From: Thalassovita mediterranea
GTDB taxonomy: Bacteria > Pseudomonadota > Alphaproteobacteria > Caulobacterales > Hyphomonadaceae
Assembly: GCA_019448215.1 (NCBI GenBank)
Contig: CP080408.1
Coordinates: 868,001 to 932,000, forward strand
Reading direction: 5' to 3'
DNA length: 64,000 bases
Below are positions 35,073 through 44,165 of this stretch, in pieces. The position numbers were made by a program, and so were the translations under genes. The number at the start of each line of letters is the position of its first letter. Position 1 is the first letter of the stretch. The notes beneath the pieces were generated by a model. It was not told the DNA's origin and ran no database searches. It saw only the letters and a program-made list of their open reading frames with translations.

Positions 35073-36457
35073 GTCGCTCCAGAAGCTTGTTTCTTGCGCG
35101 CAGGCGCGCGGATCCGCCTGAACATCTTTTCCACCGTAAGCGGCAGGAAGATCAAGAGATCGTACACCCTCAGCACGAACAGACCGAGAGCCTTCAGCAC
35201 GGTTGCGAGGATCGCAAAGATGAATGCGAGGAACATGGTGATCTGGTGCATGACAAGGCGCAGGATCAGGATAAAGTTCTGCACCACCGTCTCCAGCGGA
35301 ATGGCTGCCACAGCGAGCAACCATGGGATCAGGATGGCCAGTATCATCTGCCCGATCATGGTGAGCGATATGCCGCCGGTCTCACCAGCCTCGTCGGCAG
35401 GTAGCTCACCGAGCGCCCTGCGGGTTGTTTCTTGGTCGATGCCGATCAGGACTTCGCGCTGGATAGCGAGGATGGCCTCGAAGAAAGAGAAGGCCGCAAG
35501 AAAGGCGAAGGCTGCATAGAGCAGAACGCGTTTGTGGATGCGCGGCAGGGTCGAGATGAGCGTGATCTTTGTGATCCCAGCGGCATCCATGAGGACGATA
35601 CCAGCAACTGCCTCGAGGAAGATGACAACTAGAGCCGCCGCCGTCGGCAGGCCGACACCCAGAACCTGGAGGTCGTCGCCGACAATCTCTGCCATCGGGC
35701 GCTGGATCAGGAAGAAGTTCAGGAATACGCCGGTCAGCGCCACCGTCATGACAAGCAGCGAAAGCAGCCACGGGATCAGGATGGACTGGCGCTGGGCCGC
35801 CTCGCGGCGGTGCTCATAGTCGGGATGGATGCACTCTTCGAACGTCGCAAGATCCTTGTTGATCTGCTTCGAAGACCGGCTGAGCTCGTTCGAGATTGAC
35901 CGAAGACGGGTGATGTTCTCCGCCATCGGTTTGAGTTCAGAGCGCAGGGCATTGATCTGCGGACGAAGCGGCGAAAGCTCTTCCTTTACGGCGCGGCGCA
36001 CATCGGAGGCTGCGCTGGCGAGCTTGGCCCGGCTTTGCCCATTGCCGTTTGCCTCGATGCGGTTGCGCACCGTTTCCAGGGTGCGCTCATCAAGGTCTAC
36101 CGCGCGGAAAGCCTCAAGCGTCTCGGACAGGTCGGACTGGTTGGTGTCCAGCTTGTCGACAATGCCGCTGATGCGCCGGTCTATTTCCGGCGCGCGCTTT
36201 TCCAGCTTCATTTCCTGGCTGACAAGCCGCTGCTCAAGCGTTTCGGCGGTGTGCGAGGCGACGAGCTCTATGTACTGGCGATAGATATTATTGCTGGCAT
36301 TCTCGAGGCGTCTTGCAACATCCCGCAGGACATAGGCGAGACCGAAGAAGATCCCGCGAAACAGCCCGTGCAGATAAGGTCGCCCGACGTAGAGGAGCAG
36401 GATAATACCCGCCACCACCAGCCACAGTTGCCAGTCAGTCCATGCCAGCCCAAACAT
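35069..36457 (-). CDS. Large coiled-coil polytopic membrane protein of unknown function
   Basis: 462 residues. An N-terminal helix (about 10-35) is followed by about 180 residues of predicted coiled coil (45-225), then about five more membrane segments grouped at 225-320 and 360-440, and a basic tail. Conserved-looking features are the TM stretch LPTAAALVVIFLEAVAGIVLM and two segments with AILIPWLLAVAAIPLETVV. No known family is recognised. It is translationally coupled to the vWA lipoprotein. A TTAA-N6-TTAA motif lies just upstream. Confidence 0.75.
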   Translation of the reverse strand: MFGLAWTDWQLWLVVAGIILLLYVGRPYLHGLFRGIFFGLAYVLRDVARRLENASNNIYRQYIELVASHTAETLEQRLVSQEMKLEKRAPEIDRRISGIVDKLDTNQSDLSETLEAFRAVDLDERTLETVRNRIEANGNGQSRAKLASAASDVRRAVKEELSPLRPQINALRSELKPMAENITRLRSISNELSRSSKQINKDLATFEECIHPDYEHRREAAQRQSILIPWLLSLLVMTVALTGVFLNFFLIQRPMAEIVGDDLQVLGVGLPTAAALVVIFLEAVAGIVLMDAAGITKITLISTLPRIHKRVLLYAAFAFLAAFSFFEAILAIQREVLIGIDQETTRRALGELPADEAGETGGISLTMIGQMILAILIPWLLAVAAIPLETVVQNFILILRLVMHQITMFLAFIFAILATVLKALGLFVLRVYDLLIFLPLTVEKMFRRIRAPARKKQASGAT

Positions 36458-36515
36458 CCCGCAGGTGCTCCAGTCTGATTGCTTAGCAGTATTGCCGGTT
36501 AACAGTCGTTAAGGA

Positions 36516-37445
36516 TTATTGAGGCGAAGAAAAGGCACTTCGCCCTTCAGGCGCAGTTGCAGCTGCAAGTGCATCCACCATGAAACTGTGCCTGCGCGCG
36601 ACGGCAGCGGCGTCTTTTTCATAGCCGCCGCCGAGCACACCGACGAGTGGAATGCCGCGTCTGGCGCAGGCTTCCGCAACTCTGCGGTCACGCTCTCGAA
36701 GGCCATCATCGCTCAGCGAAAGTAGTCCCAGACGGTCATTCTGATGAGGGTCGACGCCAGCATTGTAGAAAACGAGGTCCGGCTTTGCGCGGCTGAAGAT
36801 AGTGGTCAAAAAGCCATCCAGCGCGTCGAGATAGTCGCTGTCCCCTGCCCCGCGTGGGAGGCCAAGGTCGAGATCGGATGGCGGCTTGATGCGCGGCCAG
36901 TTGTCCTCGCAATGCATGGACGCGGTGAAGACGCGGTTGTCCTCGACGAAGATGCTGGCCGTGCCATCGCCATGGTGCACGTCGCAATCGATGACCGCGA
37001 CCTTGCGGCAAAGTCCCTCCTCCAGAGCGACCCGCGCGGCGACGGCGACATCGTTGAAGACGCAGAAGCCTGCCCCGCTTTCATAGCTTGCATGATGGCT
37101 GCCGCCCGCAAGACTGACCGCCGCGCCATGCTGGACGGCGAGCCGGGCGGCAAGACATGTGCCGCCCACAGAGGCGCGCGTCCTCGCGGCAATGGCTGGC
37201 GTCATCTCGAAGCCGATCTTTCGCGCCGTTTTCGCGTCCACAGAAGAGGTCAGCACCGCCGTCACATAGGACGGGTCGTGCGCAAGATGCAGCCAGCGTT
37301 CGGGGGCATGTGCGGGCACGGCAAATGTCTCTCCTCTCGCGCGCAAGAGGTCGGCAAGCAGCGAGTATTTGCGCATGGGGAAGCGATGGCTGTCCGGCAC
37401 GCTCTCAGCGTCATAGTCAGGGTGATGAACGATCGGCAGCGCCAT
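36516..37445 (-). CDS. Histone deacetylase-family amidohydrolase
   Basis: 309 residues. Zinc-dependent deacetylase of the acetoin utilisation/HDAC class IV-like bacterial group. Active-site signatures are GGSHHASYESGAGFCVFND and VIDCDVHHGDGTA, with Asp in YNAGVDPHQND. The substrate may be acetyl-polyamine or acetyl-lysine; it cannot be told here. ATG37445 fits the family start; in-frame ATG37511 would overlap the divergent MATE gene. Confidence 0.9.
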   Translation of the reverse strand: MALPIVHHPDYDAESVPDSHRFPMRKYSLLADLLRARGETFAVPAHAPERWLHLAHDPSYVTAVLTSSVDAKTARKIGFEMTPAIAARTRASVGGTCLAARLAVQHGAAVSLAGGSHHASYESGAGFCVFNDVAVAARVALEEGLCRKVAVIDCDVHHGDGTASIFVEDNRVFTASMHCEDNWPRIKPPSDLDLGLPRGAGDSDYLDALDGFLTTIFSRAKPDLVFYNAGVDPHQNDRLGLLSLSDDGLRERDRRVAEACARRGIPLVGVLGGGYEKDAAAVARRHSFMVDALAAATAPEGRSAFSSPQ

Positions 37446-37509
37446 GACGGGTGAGATGTCGGCAGGCGGCTGATTGTCAAGCAGGGTCCAGCGCCATAAG
37501 CCGCTTGCC

Positions 37510-38838
37510 ATGTCAGATGCCGTCCTCACCCGCTCAAAGGTCGTTGCGCTTGCCGTGCCGGTGATGCTGGCACAGGCGGCGACCGCATCGACCGGCATTG
37601 TCGACACGGCAGTCATGGGTCTCTACGGCACCAAATTCGACCTCGGCGCTGTTGGCGTTGCCGCTGTGGTGATGAACTTCCTCTATTGGGCGTTCGGATT
37701 CCTGCGCATGTCGACGACAGGCCTGACCGCGCAGGCAGCGGGCGGCGGTGACCGGCTGGAAGCGCAGACCGTGCTGCAGCGTGCGCTTCTGCTCGGCGGG
37801 GCGCTTGGTCTCACAATTCTCATCCTGTCACCGCTCCTGAAGCTCGCCGTCTTTCAGCCCTTTGAGGCGAGCCCTGAGGTGAAGTCGCTCGCCCGGGACT
37901 ATTTCGACGCGCGTGTCTGGGGCGCACCTGCCGTCCTGATGGGGTATGCGATTACCGGCTGGCTGCTGGGCACGGGGAAGACCGGGCAGTTGCTGGCCTT
38001 CCAGATTGTCATGAACGGCACGAATGCCGCCCTCGATATCTGGTTCGTCGCAGGCCTTGGCTGGGGACCAGCCGGGATTGGTGCAGGCACAGCCATCGCT
38101 GAATGGGTCGCGCTCGCCTTCGGGCTGGTCCTCGTGCGCAAGGGCTTCTCGCGTTCCGGCAAACTGTTTGACCGTGAGCGGCTGGCCGCCCTCATCAATG
38201 CGAACCGCGACATCCTCATCCGGACACTGGCGCTGCTGTTCTGCTTTGCCTGGTTCGTGAATTCAGGCGCGAGCCTTGGCACCGCGACGCTGGCTGGCAA
38301 TGAAGTTCTTCTCCAGTTCGTGTCGGTATCGGCCTTTGTTCTGGATGGCTTTGCCTTCGTCGCCGAGAAGGAGATTGGCGAAGCCTATGGCGCGAGAAGC
38401 CGTGCGCGCCTGATGCGCGCCATGCGCCTGACGACCGAAATCGCGCTCGCCTGCGCCATCGTCATCACGCTCGCCTATTTCATTGGCGGCGGCTGGATCA
38501 TCGAAAATTTCGTGGCGGATGCAGACGCCCGCGCCGTGGCGCTGGCCTACCTGCCCTATTGCGCTGCGGTGCCGCTTATCGGTCTGGCCTGTTGGCAACT
38601 CGATGGCTTCTTCCTTGGCGCGACGCAGGGCAAGGCGCTGCGAAACGCGGGCGTCGTCGCCGCCATTCTCTATGTCGGGACAGACGTGCTTCTGAAGGAT
38701 GCCTTCGCCAATACGGGCGTCTGGATTGCTTTTCTGACGATGTATGTCTGGCGGGCAGCCGCACTCGGCGTATACCTGCCGTCAATGATTGCCAAGGTCA
38801 GCGAAAGTCAGCCCCGACAGCCTGCTCAACAGACGTAA
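37510..38838 (+). CDS. MATE-family efflux transporter (DinF-like)
   Basis: 442 residues with 12 predicted membrane helices, exporting drugs or organic cations against Na+ or H+. The ALAVPVMLAQAATASTGIVDTA start is typical for the DinF branch. The start is ATG37510 by homology-type N-terminus; it lacks a clear ribosome site. It diverges from the HDAC-like gene and its 3' end overlaps pyrD by 41 bases. Confidence 0.9.
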   Translation: MSDAVLTRSKVVALAVPVMLAQAATASTGIVDTAVMGLYGTKFDLGAVGVAAVVMNFLYWAFGFLRMSTTGLTAQAAGGGDRLEAQTVLQRALLLGGALGLTILILSPLLKLAVFQPFEASPEVKSLARDYFDARVWGAPAVLMGYAITGWLLGTGKTGQLLAFQIVMNGTNAALDIWFVAGLGWGPAGIGAGTAIAEWVALAFGLVLVRKGFSRSGKLFDRERLAALINANRDILIRTLALLFCFAWFVNSGASLGTATLAGNEVLLQFVSVSAFVLDGFAFVAEKEIGEAYGARSRARLMRAMRLTTEIALACAIVITLAYFIGGGWIIENFVADADARAVALAYLPYCAAVPLIGLACWQLDGFFLGATQGKALRNAGVVAAILYVGTDVLLKDAFANTGVWIAFLTMYVWRAAALGVYLPSMIAKVSESQPRQPAQQT

Positions 38839-39889
38839 AGCCGTCGGCATAGAGCCTTGCGGCAAGGTCCTTGTTGATCTGCGCCACCAGCGATGGCCCC
38901 TTATAGACCAGCGCTGAATAGAGCTGCACGGCATGCGCACCTGCGCGGATCTTCTGATAAGCCTCCGCGCCGTTCGAGATGCCGCCCGCACCGATCAGGT
39001 CGAACTCACCGAGAAGCTCCCGCGCGAACGCACGGAGCACCTGCGTAGACGGCGTGAAGAGAGGCGCGCCGGAGAGGCCGCCGCCTTCCGCCTTGTGTTC
39101 GCTCTGCAGGGTCTCGGGGCGCTCCAGCGTCGTGTTGGAGATGATCAGCCCCGACAGCCAGCTTCCCGGGCCACGGACGACCGCAATGATGTCATTGATA
39201 GCCCGCTCATCGAGGTCTGGCGCAAGTTTCAGGAAGACCGGCTTTCGCGGCGTTTGGCCTGCGTCGTCCAGTTCAGCATGCGCCATGGCGACAGCTTCAC
39301 CGCATCTCGTCAGCAAGGCTTCCAGCGCGCCCTTGTCCTGCAGCCCGCGAAGCCCCGGCGTATTCGGAGACGAGATGTTGATCGTGATGTAGCCCGCCAG
39401 CGGATAGACGGCCGCAATACCGGCTTCGTAATCAGCAATGCGGTCGTCGCTGTCCTTGTTTGCCCCGACATTCGCGCCGACCGGGCAAGACGCGCGGTCT
39501 GCATGGCGAAGGCGCTGGGCGAAAGCATCGAGCCCTTCATTGTTGAAGCCCATCCGGTTGATGACCGCCTTGTCCTCACTCAGCCTGAAGAGGCGCGGCT
39601 TCGGATTGCCCTCCTGCGGGCGCGGGGTCACTGTTCCGCATTCGACAAAGCCGAACCCGAAGTGGGACATTGCCGTGAACACTTCGGCATTCTTGTCGAA
39701 GCCAGCGGCCAGCCCGACCGGGTTGCCGAGGCGAAGGCCTGATTTTGGCAGGGTCACCGGCGTGTTCCAGCGCTTTGGCTTGATACGCGGTACGCCGACA
39801 CCGGTCTTCAAGGCCCGGATTGTAGCCGTGTGTGCTGCCTCAGGCGGCATGGTGCGGAAGAAGCGGGCGCCAATCGATGAGAGTGCCAT
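38798..39889 (-). CDS. pyrD: Dihydroorotate dehydrogenase, quinone-dependent
   Basis: 363 residues, class 2 membrane-associated enzyme that oxidises dihydroorotate to orotate in pyrimidine synthesis. The FMN and substrate stretches GFVECGTVTPRPQEGN, NRMGFNNEG and INISSPNTPGLRGLQ are clear. The N-terminal hydrophobic helices typical of class 2 are present. It starts directly after the stop of the DUF952 gene, so the two are coupled. Confidence 0.95.
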   Translation of the reverse strand: MALSSIGARFFRTMPPEAAHTATIRALKTGVGVPRIKPKRWNTPVTLPKSGLRLGNPVGLAAGFDKNAEVFTAMSHFGFGFVECGTVTPRPQEGNPKPRLFRLSEDKAVINRMGFNNEGLDAFAQRLRHADRASCPVGANVGANKDSDDRIADYEAGIAAVYPLAGYITINISSPNTPGLRGLQDKGALEALLTRCGEAVAMAHAELDDAGQTPRKPVFLKLAPDLDERAINDIIAVVRGPGSWLSGLIISNTTLERPETLQSEHKAEGGGLSGAPLFTPSTQVLRAFARELLGEFDLIGAGGISNGAEAYQKIRAGAHAVQLYSALVYKGPSLVAQINKDLAARLYADGFTSVEQAVGADFR

Positions 39890-40240
39890 CTAGCGTACCT
39901 CTTCTGGCAGGACGGGATTGCCCTGGTCGTCTGTTTCGAGCGTCCAGCGCCGCTGTGCATCTGACAGGCGCAGCGTGCCGTAGAGGTGCGGGAACAGATC
40001 TCCGCCGCGGGACGCCTCCCATTTCACATCGCCGCCGAGGCGCTCTGCGATGAACTCATAGAGGCTGACCCCATGCTGACCGGCATAGTGCAGCCGTAGC
40101 GTTTCGGCGACCTGGTCCTTCGAGGACAGGTGCACATAGCCGTCGCGGGCATCGAGATCAGTATCGGTATGGCCAAGCTCGCGGGCACGTTCGTCGTCCG
40201 CGGCACTCAGGATTTTGTAGACGGGTGTATCAAGCATCAT
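39890..40240 (-). CDS. DUF952-family protein
   Basis: 116 residues. YKILSAADDERAR, GYVHLSSKDQVAETL and FPHLYGTLRLSDA match the small DUF952 family, commonly paired with pyrD in Alphaproteobacteria. The biochemical role is unknown. ATG40240 or ATG40237 are both possible starts; the longer frame to 40282 lacks support. The gene abuts pyrD. Confidence 0.85.
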   Translation of the reverse strand: MMLDTPVYKILSAADDERARELGHTDTDLDARDGYVHLSSKDQVAETLRLHYAGQHGVSLYEFIAERLGGDVKWEASRGGDLFPHLYGTLRLSDAQRRWTLETDDQGNPVLPEEVR

Positions 40241-40335
40241 GAGAGCGGTCTTACAGGCTTCCTCAGACGCGGCAAGCATCAAGCTTGCTAGGTATTTGTT
40301 CCCATGTTAGGAAATCAGGGAGCAAGCGGAGATCA

Positions 40336-40959
40336 ATGATCATGCGCCACGGCGACGTCTGGAAGGGCATAGATCTTCTGGCAGAGAAGAACGGCCTCAG
40401 CGCCTCTGGCCTTGCCCGTCAGGCGGGTCTCGACCCGACAAGCTTCAACCCCTCCAAACGCCAGGCCAAGGATGGACGCCTGCGCTGGCCATCGACCGAA
40501 AGCATTGCCCGGGCTCTGGAAGCAGTGGGCGCGGGCATGGATGATTTTGCAGCCCTTATCGAAGGCCATCGCGGCGCGACGGCCCCGCTCATTGGCCTTG
40601 CGCAGGCTGGTGCCGATGGCTTCTTCGATGATAGCGGCTTTCCAACCGGCGGCGGCTGGGACGAGGTCCGGTTTCCCGGCCTTGGCGGCGATCCTGTCTA
40701 TGCGCTGGAGATCACCGGCGACAGTATGGAGCCTGCCTATCGCGAAGGCGACCGCATCATCGTCGCCCCCGGCGCACAGGTGCGCAAGGGCGACCGTGTT
40801 GTGGTCAAGACCGAGGACGGCGAGGTCATGGCGAAGGTGCTCGGTCGGCAGACCGAAACGCAGGTCGAGCTTGTCTCACTCAATCCCGACCATCCTGTCC
40901 GCACTTTTAAACCGTCGCAAATCAACTGGATTGCGCGCATCCTCTGGGTGAGCCAGTAA
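40336..40959 (+). CDS. S24 (LexA-like) peptidase with N-terminal HTH
   Basis: 207 residues. An N-terminal helix-turn-helix region (about 10-75) is followed by an S24 self-cleaving domain. Catalytic Ser130 is in GDSMEP and Lys158 in VVVKTEDG; Ala91-Gly92 (LAQAGADG) is a LexA-type cleavage pair. No other phage genes are near, so it is a chromosomal regulator and not part of a visible prophage. GCGGAGATCA precedes ATG40336. Target genes are unknown. Confidence 0.88.
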   Translation: MIMRHGDVWKGIDLLAEKNGLSASGLARQAGLDPTSFNPSKRQAKDGRLRWPSTESIARALEAVGAGMDDFAALIEGHRGATAPLIGLAQAGADGFFDDSGFPTGGGWDEVRFPGLGGDPVYALEITGDSMEPAYREGDRIIVAPGAQVRKGDRVVVKTEDGEVMAKVLGRQTETQVELVSLNPDHPVRTFKPSQINWIARILWVSQ

Positions 40960-40971
40960 GCACCTGCAGCG

Positions 40972-40986
40972 TTCGCATACGCAGCA
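40972..40986 (+). promoter_or_regulatory. 15-bp box upstream of lysR (VtlR-type autoregulatory site)
   Basis: TTCGCATACGCAGCA, identical to 42004-42018. CATAAT directly follows (40987-40992), in the same register as TTTAGC follows the second copy. The start codon of lysR is 50 bases downstream. Confidence 0.65.
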
Positions 40987-41035
40987 CATAATCCGCTTGC
41001 CCTGACGTCCGTGAGCGTGTCATCCAAAAGACGTT

Positions 41036-41950
41036 ATGGACTGGGACAAGCTCAAATCCTTCCACGCTGCGGCAGAAGCTGGCAGCCTGACGGCCGCGGG
41101 TGAACGCCTCGGCATTTCGCAGTCGGCTGTCTCGCGGCAAATTTCCGCCCTTGAAGAACAGCTTGGCGTCTCGCTATTCCAGCGCCATGCGCGCGGTCTT
41201 GTCCTCACGGATGCTGGCCATACGCTTCACCGCTCGACCATGGACATGGCCTCTGCGGCGCAGTCGGCCAATGCAGCCCTTCGCGACCAGCAGGATGTGG
41301 CCCAGGGCGACCTCGTGGTTACAGCCCCTGTAGCTTTCGGCTCGACCTGGCTGGTGCCGCGACTGGGCAACTTTCTCAGCGCCAATTCCGGGATGCGGAT
41401 CGATCTGCGCCTCGACGATGGCGAGACCTATGACCTTCTGAAGCTGGAAGCGGAATGCGCCATCCGCCTCTGGGCGGCTGACAAGTCCGACCTGATCCAG
41501 CGCAAGCTCGGCACGGTCGCGACGAACCTCTATGCGTCACCGGAATACCTGAAGGCGCATGGCACGCCGCGCACGCCGCAGGATCTCGATAATCACCGGA
41601 TCATTGGCTACGGCACGGAAAATACGCCGCTGGACGCGATGAGCTGGGCCCAGCGGGTTGGCCGCGATGATACGCTCCCGCGCAAGGCAACGCTGCAGGT
41701 GCGAAACGTGCCAGCCATGCTGCGCGCCGTCGAAGCCGGCATCGGGATCGCGGACCTTCCAGACTATATGGTGAGCGCGGTGCCGAAGCTGGTGCGCGTC
41801 CTGCCGGACCATACCGGGCCGACCTTCGACCTCTTCTTCATCTATCCAAGCGACCTCAAGCGATCCAAGCGAATCGCGGTGTTCCGGGACTTCCTCACGG
41901 CCGAAGTGGACGCGATCAAACGCGAAAACCTGCAACTTCGTGCAAGCTGA
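41036..41950 (+). CDS. LysR-family regulator, VtlR/LsrB type
   Basis: 304 residues. The N-terminus MDWDKLKSFHAAAEAGSLTA followed by SQSAVSRQISALEEQLGVSL and FQRHARGLVLTDAG is the hallmark of VtlR (Brucella) and LsrB (Sinorhizobium), known activators of AbcR-type small RNAs. The effector domain occupies about 90-300. An identical 15-bp box lies upstream of this gene and 54 bases after its stop, in front of a small-RNA candidate. The gene has no obvious ribosome site (CAAAAGACGTT precedes the ATG). Confidence 0.9.
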   Translation: MDWDKLKSFHAAAEAGSLTAAGERLGISQSAVSRQISALEEQLGVSLFQRHARGLVLTDAGHTLHRSTMDMASAAQSANAALRDQQDVAQGDLVVTAPVAFGSTWLVPRLGNFLSANSGMRIDLRLDDGETYDLLKLEAECAIRLWAADKSDLIQRKLGTVATNLYASPEYLKAHGTPRTPQDLDNHRIIGYGTENTPLDAMSWAQRVGRDDTLPRKATLQVRNVPAMLRAVEAGIGIADLPDYMVSAVPKLVRVLPDHTGPTFDLFFIYPSDLKRSKRIAVFRDFLTAEVDAIKRENLQLRAS

Positions 41951-42003
41951 CCCTAGGTAACATGCAGAAATGCATGGCTTCAATACTGAAACGGGTGTTT
42001 TCT

Positions 42004-42018
42004 TTCGCATACGCAGCA
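42004..42018 (+). promoter_or_regulatory. 15-bp box upstream of the small-RNA candidate
   Basis: TTCGCATACGCAGCA, an exact copy of the box at 40972. TTTAGC follows at 42019-42024 as a possible -10, placing transcription start near 42031. Confidence 0.65.
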
Positions 42019-42030
42019 TTTAGCTGACGC

Positions 42031-42141
42031 GCATGCCTTGGTTCCGGCTTCAGCCAATCTCCTCCGATTGTGCGTTTCCTCCCTCCAAGTAGGAACCGAT
42101 ACTTAGAGCCCGGCGCGATCACTCGCAGCCGGGCTTTTTTT
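42031..42141 (+). ncRNA. Candidate small RNA with anti-Shine-Dalgarno loops (AbcR/alpha-r15-like)
   Basis: About 111 bases between lysR and dps. Hairpin 1: CAATC (42055-42059) and GATTG (42066-42070) enclose the loop TCCTCC. Hairpin 2: TTCCT (42076-42080) and AGGAA (42091-42095) enclose a 10-base loop starting CCCTCC. An outer pairing of GGTTCC (42040) with GGAACC (42092) is an alternative fold. The terminator is AGCCCGGC/GCCGGGCT (42107-42135) followed by seven T. The pyrimidine-rich loops and the position after a VtlR-like gene match AbcR small RNAs, which repress transporter mRNAs with Hfq in Rhizobiales. Its 5' end is inferred; no coding frame is present. Confidence 0.7.
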
Positions 42142-42168
42142 CTGCCTTTTTGACTGACGGGCCACCAG

Positions 42169-42615
42169 CTAGATGCTGGCGCGCAGCATCCATGCCGCCT
42201 TCTCGGATATCGCCGCGCGCTGTGTGAGCAAGTCGGCCGTCACGACGTCGCCATCGCTTTCGGCAGCCTCGACGCCCTTGCGCGCAACTTCCGCCAGCAT
42301 CTCATGACCGCGCACGAGATTGTTGATCATGTCTTCAGCGTCCGGCACGCCATTGTCCGGCTTGATCGTCGCGCTGGACAGGATTTCTTCGGTTGAGCCG
42401 GGTGCGAACTTCCCAAGCGCCCGCAGGCGCTCGGCAAGCTCATCCAGCGCCGTCCAGAGCTCCGTGTATTGCTGCATGAACAGCTCGTGTAGCGACTTGA
42501 AGCGCGGCCCGGTGACGTTCCAGTGATAGCCGTGCGTCTTCACATAAAGCGCATAGGTGTCGCCCAGCACATTACGCAGGGCCTCAATCGATGCATTTCG
42601 ATCTGTATTACTCAT
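42169..42615 (-). CDS. dps: Dps-family ferritin-like DNA-protection protein
   Basis: 148 residues. Iron-oxidising dodecamer that protects DNA in starvation and oxidative stress. Ferroxidase residues are in KTHGYHWNVTGPRFKSLHE and QQYTELWTALDELAERLR. A strong GGAGG precedes ATG42615. It is convergent with the small-RNA candidate. Confidence 0.93.
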   Translation of the reverse strand: MSNTDRNASIEALRNVLGDTYALYVKTHGYHWNVTGPRFKSLHELFMQQYTELWTALDELAERLRALGKFAPGSTEEILSSATIKPDNGVPDAEDMINNLVRGHEMLAEVARKGVEAAESDGDVVTADLLTQRAAISEKAAWMLRASI

Positions 42616-42706
42616 TTCGATACCTCCAGACGTGTCTCATCGTCTTCAGTGACCAGTGATGGCACTGAAATGGGGACCCGCCGGAGCGCATACAAATTGG
42701 ATTTAG

Positions 42707-42743
42707 AAGCTCCAGCTATAGAGCCTGCCTATAGCTGGAGCTT
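42707..42743 (-). terminator. Perfect 14-bp hairpin after the aminotransferase gene
   Basis: AAGCTCCAGCTATA (42707-42720) pairs perfectly with TATAGCTGGAGCTT (42730-42743) around a 9-base loop. It lies 11 bases beyond the aminotransferase stop. No long T-run follows on the minus strand (CTAAATCC), so it may be a weak terminator or an mRNA-stabilising element. Confidence 0.55.
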
Positions 42744-42754
42744 GAAAGTCTGGG

Positions 42755-44080
<1,326 letters not shown>

Positions 44081-44165
44081 CTAGCCGCAGTAGATGCAGT
44101 CCGCAGCACGCCTGACAGCTGCCCAACTAGGCGGCGGGCGCGGCTGCCATTAGGTTAGCGCCAGC

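Noticed and set aside
35073-35324. N-terminal extension of the vWA lipoprotein frame
   Set aside because: It overlaps the membrane-protein gene by about 250 bases, while the inner ATG35072 gives a proper lipoprotein signal and a 4-base overlap.
40336-40959. Prophage remnant around the S24 repressor-like gene
   Set aside because: All neighbours are core metabolic or regulatory genes; no integrase, att repeat or phage gene was found.
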